Shown one piece after another: positions 35,440-43,123 of a stretch of DNA of 64,000 nucleotides. Below the pieces are notes generated by a model that searched no databases, was not told the DNA's origin, and was given only the letters and a program-made list of their open reading frames with translations. Source of the DNA: Larimichthys crocea (taxonomy: Eukaryota > Chordata > Actinopteri > Sciaenidae); assembly GCF_000972845.2 (NCBI RefSeq), contig NC_040027.1, forward strand, positions 10,212,954 to 10,276,953, given 5' to 3'. Each line of letters begins with the position of its first letter. Position 1 is the first letter of the stretch. The position numbers and the translations under genes were made by a program.

Positions 35440-38400
35440 ACTTCCCGGCTCTAGGGAGACCCGAGTGAAACTGTGTGTGACAGGTGAGAGCTGATCTCAT
35501 TTTGATGAAGGTGAATTAGCCGTGTTGTGGTTGGCTGGTGTAACTGTAGCAGAGAGCGGAGGGGATTTTCACACAGCGTCCAAATGAACCTCTTTAATCA
35601 ACCGCTGCTAAACCGCATGTGTGTGTGAGTGTGTGTGTGTGTGAGTGCGGGGTGGGTGGAACATTTGCACACTTTCCAAAAAATCAAGAGCTTTTTTTTT
35701 TTTCCTCAGCAGAGATGAAGAGTGATGATTCGGGGAGGTTGTGTATTAATTGTCGAGCGTTCAGTGCGGTGCTGCAGCGTACAAAAATGTGTTAATCCCT
35801 CTCACCTGCCAGAGCGTCCTGGGCCTCAAAGAACGTACTGAGGCCGCCTTTCACGTAGGCCAGACTCCCCTCATTCTTCTTCGTGGCCTGCTTCTTCAGG
35901 TTGCTGGCGGCCATCTTCAACTGTTCAAAACTGGGGAAACAAAAACAAAACCATCGAGGCATTACGTCAGGCCTGAAACTTGTGATTACTTTCGTTATTT
36001 GTCTGGTTAATTGATTAATTGTTTAGTCTAGAAAACTAGAAAAATTCCCATTACACGCGCCCAAGATGACGTCTTCAAACATTCAAACTTATAATGTTAA
36101 ACAGACAAAAGCTGAAAATCGTCATATTTAAAAAGCCAGAACCGACACATGTTCAGAATTGTTCATTACCGGATTTAACGGATTACTAAAACTGCTGTCG
36201 ATACATTTTGTGATTGAATTTTCTAACCCATTAGTCCACTAATATTTTCAGTATTTTGCTGTCACACGTTCTTTTTCCTGCACAGCGTGCATGTCAGAAA
36301 CACAATCGCGCACACATTTTTTGGCCGAAGTGAGTACGTGTGTCTGTGTGTCAGTGTCCTGAGTGAGGTTTCCTCCGCAGGAAGAAACAGTCACCCAATC
36401 GAGGTCCAAACAGAGGCCCCTGGTCATGCTGGATCCTGGGGTCTGGGTTACTTGGAGGCTAAGCAGGGGGAGAGGAAGCCAGGAGAGTCCAAAATAACTC
36501 TCTTCTGCCCTGACATGACAGTCAACTGGGCTCAGGGCATCTGGGTCAACGGCATGCCTCGTCTACATGCCGACCTGGACCAGAAGTCCATGTGAAGAAA
36601 CAATAACCTCAAAAAATTAACGTCATGAAACCAAGCTGAAGAAATTCTGTTTTGTTTTTTTCTATTCTTTCTGTCTAACTCATTTTATTTTTAATTCGGG
36701 CCTCATATTTGTGGGTTCATATTGTCTGAATTAACCGATCACGCGATGAATCATTCGGTCTGTAAAATGTCAGTAAATGTTGAAAAATGCCCATGACATT
36801 TTCTCAAGAGTCCAAGTCTTCAAACGTCTCCTTTCATCCAAAACTCCAAAATACACAGCACACTATCACAGAAGAGTGGAAGAAAGAGAAAATATTCACA
36901 TTTGAGAAACTTGTTTGCAATCTTGAATAATTACTTAAACAATCTTTTGGAGCGTAATCTTCTGTTTGGCTTGGTGAGGGTAGAGACGCAGCACATGGAT
37001 TTACATGCCACTGACCTCACCTGCCAGGAAGGCGTGTTACTGGAAAGATGCTTCTGTTGGGGCTCCAGTTAAACGTGCATTAGCGTCTATAAAGTTTGGG
37101 TCAAAGGGATGGATGTTTAACTGCCTGTTTGGTTATTGGTCAGGGTTCCTACACCTTTTTAAACATAATTTTTAAAGACTTTTCAAGGACTTTCCAGGCC
37201 TAATTCTGTCAAATTTAAGGACTTTTTTTTGAGACATGGGTCAAGGTTAACTACAATTACAACACTAAGAGTTTTTAACTGAGAGACCCTCGTGAAGATG
37301 AACATTTAGAACATTTAATAACAAAACAAAAAAAGAACTTTCATTTCTATTTTTGCACGATATGTTTATATGACTCAGGTCTATTCTTTATACCGTCATT
37401 GGTCTAATTATGTCTATTTTTAAAAACTTTCTTCACCTTGATTTTTTGGATTTCAAGGACCGATGGAAACCCTGATTACTAGATTTTAAGGTTAGTAGCT
37501 TCAGGTTAGTGATAACGGGAGGCCTACCTGGAGCCTGAATGGTTTTCTATGAGGTACCAGGTGGCTGAGAAGTTCTCACTGGTGAAGTCTCCACTCATTC
37601 CTGGAAATGTCAGCTCCATGTCTTTCTGTGGGATTTTGCCTCTGGGAGAAGAGAGATAAACAAAGATGAACACAGAGGAACGGCACGACAAAGAAGAACC
37701 CCACTGTATTAAAGATGTACGGTATATAAACAGAAATACACAGAGGATTTTTGTGCAGTACAGAAAGATTTGTGTAAATATAAAGATGCATTTTCAATGT
37801 GATGTTGGGGCCAGCTTTTCCAGCAGGGGGCAGTGTGCAGTCAAAAAGTACCCAGGCTGGGAGAGGTTGGCGTGGGAAGTGCAGTGTGTGACGCCTGGGT
37901 GCCCCTGGAGGACCCAGCGCTCATTAGGGAAGCTTGATCTCTGCTAATGACCCGTGGCCTACACAAACCAAACCCCACCACCACCACCACCGCCCACTCT
38001 GCAGTTACACACACACACACATGTAGAAAAACCAACGCATGGACAGTACAGTATTAAAGTCTGCAACAGAAATATCCAAGAACACACAAACACATGCACA
38101 GAAGACCACATACACACTCATTCACGTGTATGACATCATTCTGCAGAACCGCTGCAGTCATTAAATGAGACTAAAACAAACAAACTATGACCAAGTGACG
38201 TTTCCTCATAATAAGAGGACATAATTACACGCAGGTAGAAACACACGTTCACTGTGTGAAGCTGACATACGATATTTTGGGCACTTTACAACATCTAAAA
38301 GCATCTGCATCAAAGATCACAGTTCATTTAAACTCAATGCGTTTTAAATTCATGCTCCAGAAAAGATAAAAATGTTCGGGAAGTGAGTGTAAATGAGGAC

Positions 38401-41400
38401 AAAATGCTGCTGGTCTCATTCTGTTTTCGCTTTAGCTCAGGAGATACCGAACTGAAGACGGTTACTGAACTGAAGACAGTCCCGTTCAACAGCTGTGCGA
38501 CTATTTGTTTCTAATTTAACATTCAATGTTGAGTCCTTTCCTGAACCTTTAAGTTCTGTGTTAGTATTAAAGTAAATGAGGGAGGCTGAGGCACTTCCCT
38601 AGTAGAGACGTTTTTACTATTTAGACTTGGCAATTCAGCGGACGTCAGGCGATGCACTACATCATTATTCAAGCATTAAACCTCTGACACACAGCGAGAC
38701 CGCAGCATGTACCTAAATGACAGGAGTTATTATAGGTTTATATTCTAGTTTCTATTTTTATCTAGTTTGTGATTGTTGATTTTGGAGTGAGTGTGCTCAT
38801 TTCAGTTTAGTTTTTTATTGTTTAAAATGTTTTTTTATTATAATACGGGGGGCAGGATTTCATTTATTCAGAATATGTATCACAATACAAACACAACACT
38901 TTGTGATGGCAACTGATCTCAATAAACATGTAAGAAAATAACTAATAAGACTAAAACTAAAGACATTTTTATTTTTGATATTTTGATTTTAGTTTGTCTG
39001 AAATGTTTCTTCACACCCAGTGTTAGTTGTCTAGAACAACACTGGTTGAGTCCTTACCTCAGTTCTCAGGAACTTGTAGCTGTATACTTAAGAAATGTCT
39101 CAGCTAGAAAAAGCCTTAGTCATGTGTGGCTGTGAGGAAACATCTGGAGTGCTGTCCAATCACAGAGAAATCAACAATACAAACTCCTTGTCTGCAACAA
39201 GCAATGTACTGAACGTACTTGCAAGGCTCAGCGTAACCTGGTTGTACTTGTTTTCTACTCCATAGATACATGGAGAATTATATGTATTTTATCATAAGAA
39301 TAATGAATTGTGCTAATTGTGTGTCCTTGTTTTGAAATAGGATTTTTTTGATAAGCATAGAAACAGTACACTTACACTGAAAACAGCTATCCAACACAAG
39401 TATAACATGGTTTAGAGCAGACAGTAATCTGCAACACCTGTCCCTAAAAAATAATAATTAAAAAACTAAGAGATTAAAACAGCAAAGTGAAAAGAGGGTA
39501 GACTCTAAAGCACACACATTGAAAAACTCCACAGACGTGCAGGTTTGCTGCTGAGTTCACCAGGATTTGATAGCTCTGGTGAAGTCTGCAGCAAATTTCA
39601 AGTGAGCATTTAGCGAGTTCCAGGACTTTGTTTTTTTCTTTCTGTCTGAGAAAAACCATCTCCGATGGATCTGCTTCAGCTCTGCCGAGGAGTTTACATT
39701 TGTGTTTTGACATTTAAACACAAGATTTACAAAATGAAAATCAATTTAGCGATGGAAAGCTTCTTATCTTCTATTTACTTAAAATACGGCAATAAAGGTG
39801 CCTTATTTGCTTTTTGTTCCGACTGTAAATATACTCATAGGGCATCCCTGAGAATATCACTGATTTTACAAACAGCACGGGACAGTCTAATGTCAATTTC
39901 TTATCATCTTAAAACAGTTACCGTTAGCCTTAAATCTTTTTAGCACGGTAGAGAATCTAAAGTTATCCTTAAATACTTCACCTCTGTTGCTTGCTCAATG
40001 AGCACTGACATTGTTGATGTTGAAGATCTAATGTGCAGACTATACATTAGTCTGCACATGAGATCTTCATTTATTATTGGTAAGTATCTAAATCTGATAG
40101 TTAAAATATGTTGTCCATGTTACATCTACTCACTTTATGCAGGCCTTGACATTATGTTTCTGTACTTACACCTGGTACTAAGCTCCGGTGCAACCTGTTT
40201 TGCTCTATCTCCGCTCATTAAACAGTTACATTATATTGAGGCCAAGTATGACGCTACAAACAGCTGGACCGAAAAGGCTACAGCTGAATAACCATCCAGT
40301 GACATCACCGCAGAAAGATGTGCATGAGAGTGATGCAAACAGCTAACAAACAAGCTCCTCTGATTTAACGCTAAAAAGTCGTATGTCACTCTGAAACTCT
40401 CGCTGGATCACATCGACACAAACAGATGACAGCGTGTCCATAAAATGCTGTCAAAGGACTTCTTCCGGGTGTTTACTGCAACCCTGAGAGACGGGGAGAA
40501 TGGTACGACCTGTTTATGGGGGTCTCGTCTCTGGCCACGAGCGGTCACTTGCCCCCGGCCCCTCTAAACCAAACAGACACTAAGCTAGAAATGCCAGAAC
40601 CCGACAACACAAACTATATATTACAACTTCTGCACTCCCTGCCAGGCGCGTGGGAGGCAGCACCGTGCTGCCTGCTCCGAGGCGGTATACAAACGTGTGT
40701 GGGTCGCTGCTTTAGTTCTTTCCAAATCCCTTTCTATCGTCGTCCTCTCTGCTTTAAACACAATTATTCTGTTTCCACTCCCTGTGAGCAGCGGTTAGGG
40801 CCAGTTCAGCCATTGCTGTGTTGGCATAATATTTCAAACGCCTGCATATGGGGAGAGTTTGTTTCTGTTTAGGGATGTAAACCATGACTCAATAACTAGA
40901 GCGCGTGTGTTTATGGTGGTGTGATTGTGCTGAGTGATTTTTGCGTGTGTGTGTGTGTGTTCGTATGTTCTCGGTCCGTACTTGTCTAACTCGATGCCCA
41001 GTGGATTGCTGGGTCGCAGGGAGAGGGGGGAGATGCCTTTGTTGCGGTCGGTCCTCATGTCGTAGTAGTTCATCTCATCCACCCACACAGCAGACTGGTC
41101 CAGGATACCTGCAGGACAAGGCAGGACAGGAGGGGCGAGACACATATCACTGAGTTAAACAACACATCCCAGATGTGCGCTCACTCAGACACACACGGAG
41201 TCTCTCAAACATATTCTGCACACGTACAAACACATACAGATTTTTTTTAAAGACTATTTTTCTCTGTATTGTAAATAAACTAGTGCAAATTCTGTCTGTT
41301 ACTCTGCACGTACAGCGGCCGTTACATGTCTGTGGGTCCTGCGAGGTCGGAAAACACATGCAGATGGACGAAACTCAAGTAAATGAAGAAAACAGCCTCT

Positions 41401-43085
41401 CACTTAGACAACACACGCATCACATTTAGAAAAACCTGCAGATAAATAAAAACACAGCCGCTTGAGAAGCGCAAATAAAGAAATGCTTCAAGTCGTACAC
41501 AGAAACAGACGTTTCCGGAGGACACACAAGTCATAAGACTGTGTACGGCAAGTGTAATATATATATTGGAATCATGGAATCAAACTGTTACACTGCGACA
41601 TCACTGACAGTTTTTCATATGGGTTTTTCATGTGTTTTCTTTTTTTTTTTTATTCATGTTATGCATGTGTTGCCAAAGTGATGAAAAATTTCTTTGCTTC
41701 ATCTGTTTGTTCATCTCACTGTTTTTTTTGTGTTGTCATCCATGGAGCTCTTTCACCCGCCGTAGGGATCCCTCCTCTGTTGCTCTTCCCGATGGTTCTC
41801 CTAATTTTATTTATTCTGTTTATTTTTGTGAAATATATTAATTTTGAGGCAACGTTTGGAGGCATAGAGGTTGTCAGACACATAATGCAAGGCCTCCAGG
41901 AGAAACTTGTAATTTCAGGCCGAGTAGCTGCAACTAGTGCTGAAAAAAATGACTCAATTATTTAATAGAAAATTAATCAGCTACTTTTATAATCGATTAA
42001 TTTCTTGCTCTCAAATATAAATGCTGGTTTTAGCCTAAATTTGAGTATTTTTCCTTCATTGTCAATTGAACATGTTGTGGTTTTGAATTAGAAGGAAGAC
42101 AAATATGAAGATGTCACTCTGGAAGTTGTGACATGCACTTTTTTCTAACTTTTTTTTCACAGACATTTGAGAATAATATAAGATAATTTAAGATAATATA
42201 AATAATCACTGGCTGCAGAGTCTTACCAATCCTCTCCGGCCTGAGCAGTTTGAAAGAGACCGTGGAGGTGCCGAGACCTCCAGACTTGGTGGTGACAATG
42301 ATCTCTCCCTTGTCATCTTTGGCAGGACCCACGCGGCACACTATCTTGCTGGCCGACATCCACTCGGCTGTCAGCAGGCAGTTATGGCCGCAGATCGACA
42401 GACCTGAAACAGAGAGAGAGAGAGAGGGGGGGGAAAAGGTGAAAAGGGTGAGAGATACAGCCACACAGTGACAGAGCAAATAAACAGAATGTAGCACCGA
42501 AACACTCACAGACAATTTATAACAAGAGGAGCTCACTCACGCGGAATTGACGTCTATCAGCGAGTTTAGTCAAACTGTCACTGTGGGGGGTCAAAGTTCA
42601 AGTTGGGGTCAGGATGGGCGTGGGTGGCCGTGACCTTCCTTCCTCTCACTCACCTCCTCTAAGCTAACGTGTGTCACTTCGGTGCTAAGTGGCCCATTAC
42701 TGGCACAATGCGCACTCTGCCCCTACATCTGTCGTCCGCTTTTTAAACCCTCTCGAAAACTATTTGGACACTAGATAACAGACACGGGGGGGATTACTTT
42801 GACGTTTCCAGCCAGGGGGGGGGGATTCAGAAAGCTTCATGTGTGTATAATCAAACATCATAGAAGCCTGTGAAAACTGATCAACAAATAGCCCATAAAA
42901 CCGTGAATAATATGCCCATTAGAGCCCCATTTCCTGCCTCTGTTCTCTACTGGCCACTTTGTTTGAATACATAAGCACTCACACACATTTGTGCATATCT
43001 AATTGTCTAATTCCGGGCCCGAGGGACGTTCATGGTCAGAAATAGACCTGTATCACGGGCCAGAGCACGGCATGCCAAGCATGGA

Positions 43086-43123
<38 letters not shown>

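Larger units (their letters stand above)
30179..35805 (-). other. exoc2: exoc2 intron 6 (5627 bp)
   Basis: Contains (CAGT)n at 31909-31933, (TG)n at 35396-35437 and 35617-35643, poly-A/T runs, and a repeat-poor stretch 32830-33200 with ATGCAAAT-like motifs. Open frames at 30204-30530 and 31314-31787 have no recognisable protein family. Confidence 0.6.
35931..37527 (-). other. exoc2: exoc2 intron 5 (1597 bp), repeat-rich
   Basis: Holds two minus-orientation copies of the dispersed family (36001-36260 and 36720-36960) and the inverted-repeat element at 37141-37474. Confidence 0.6.
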
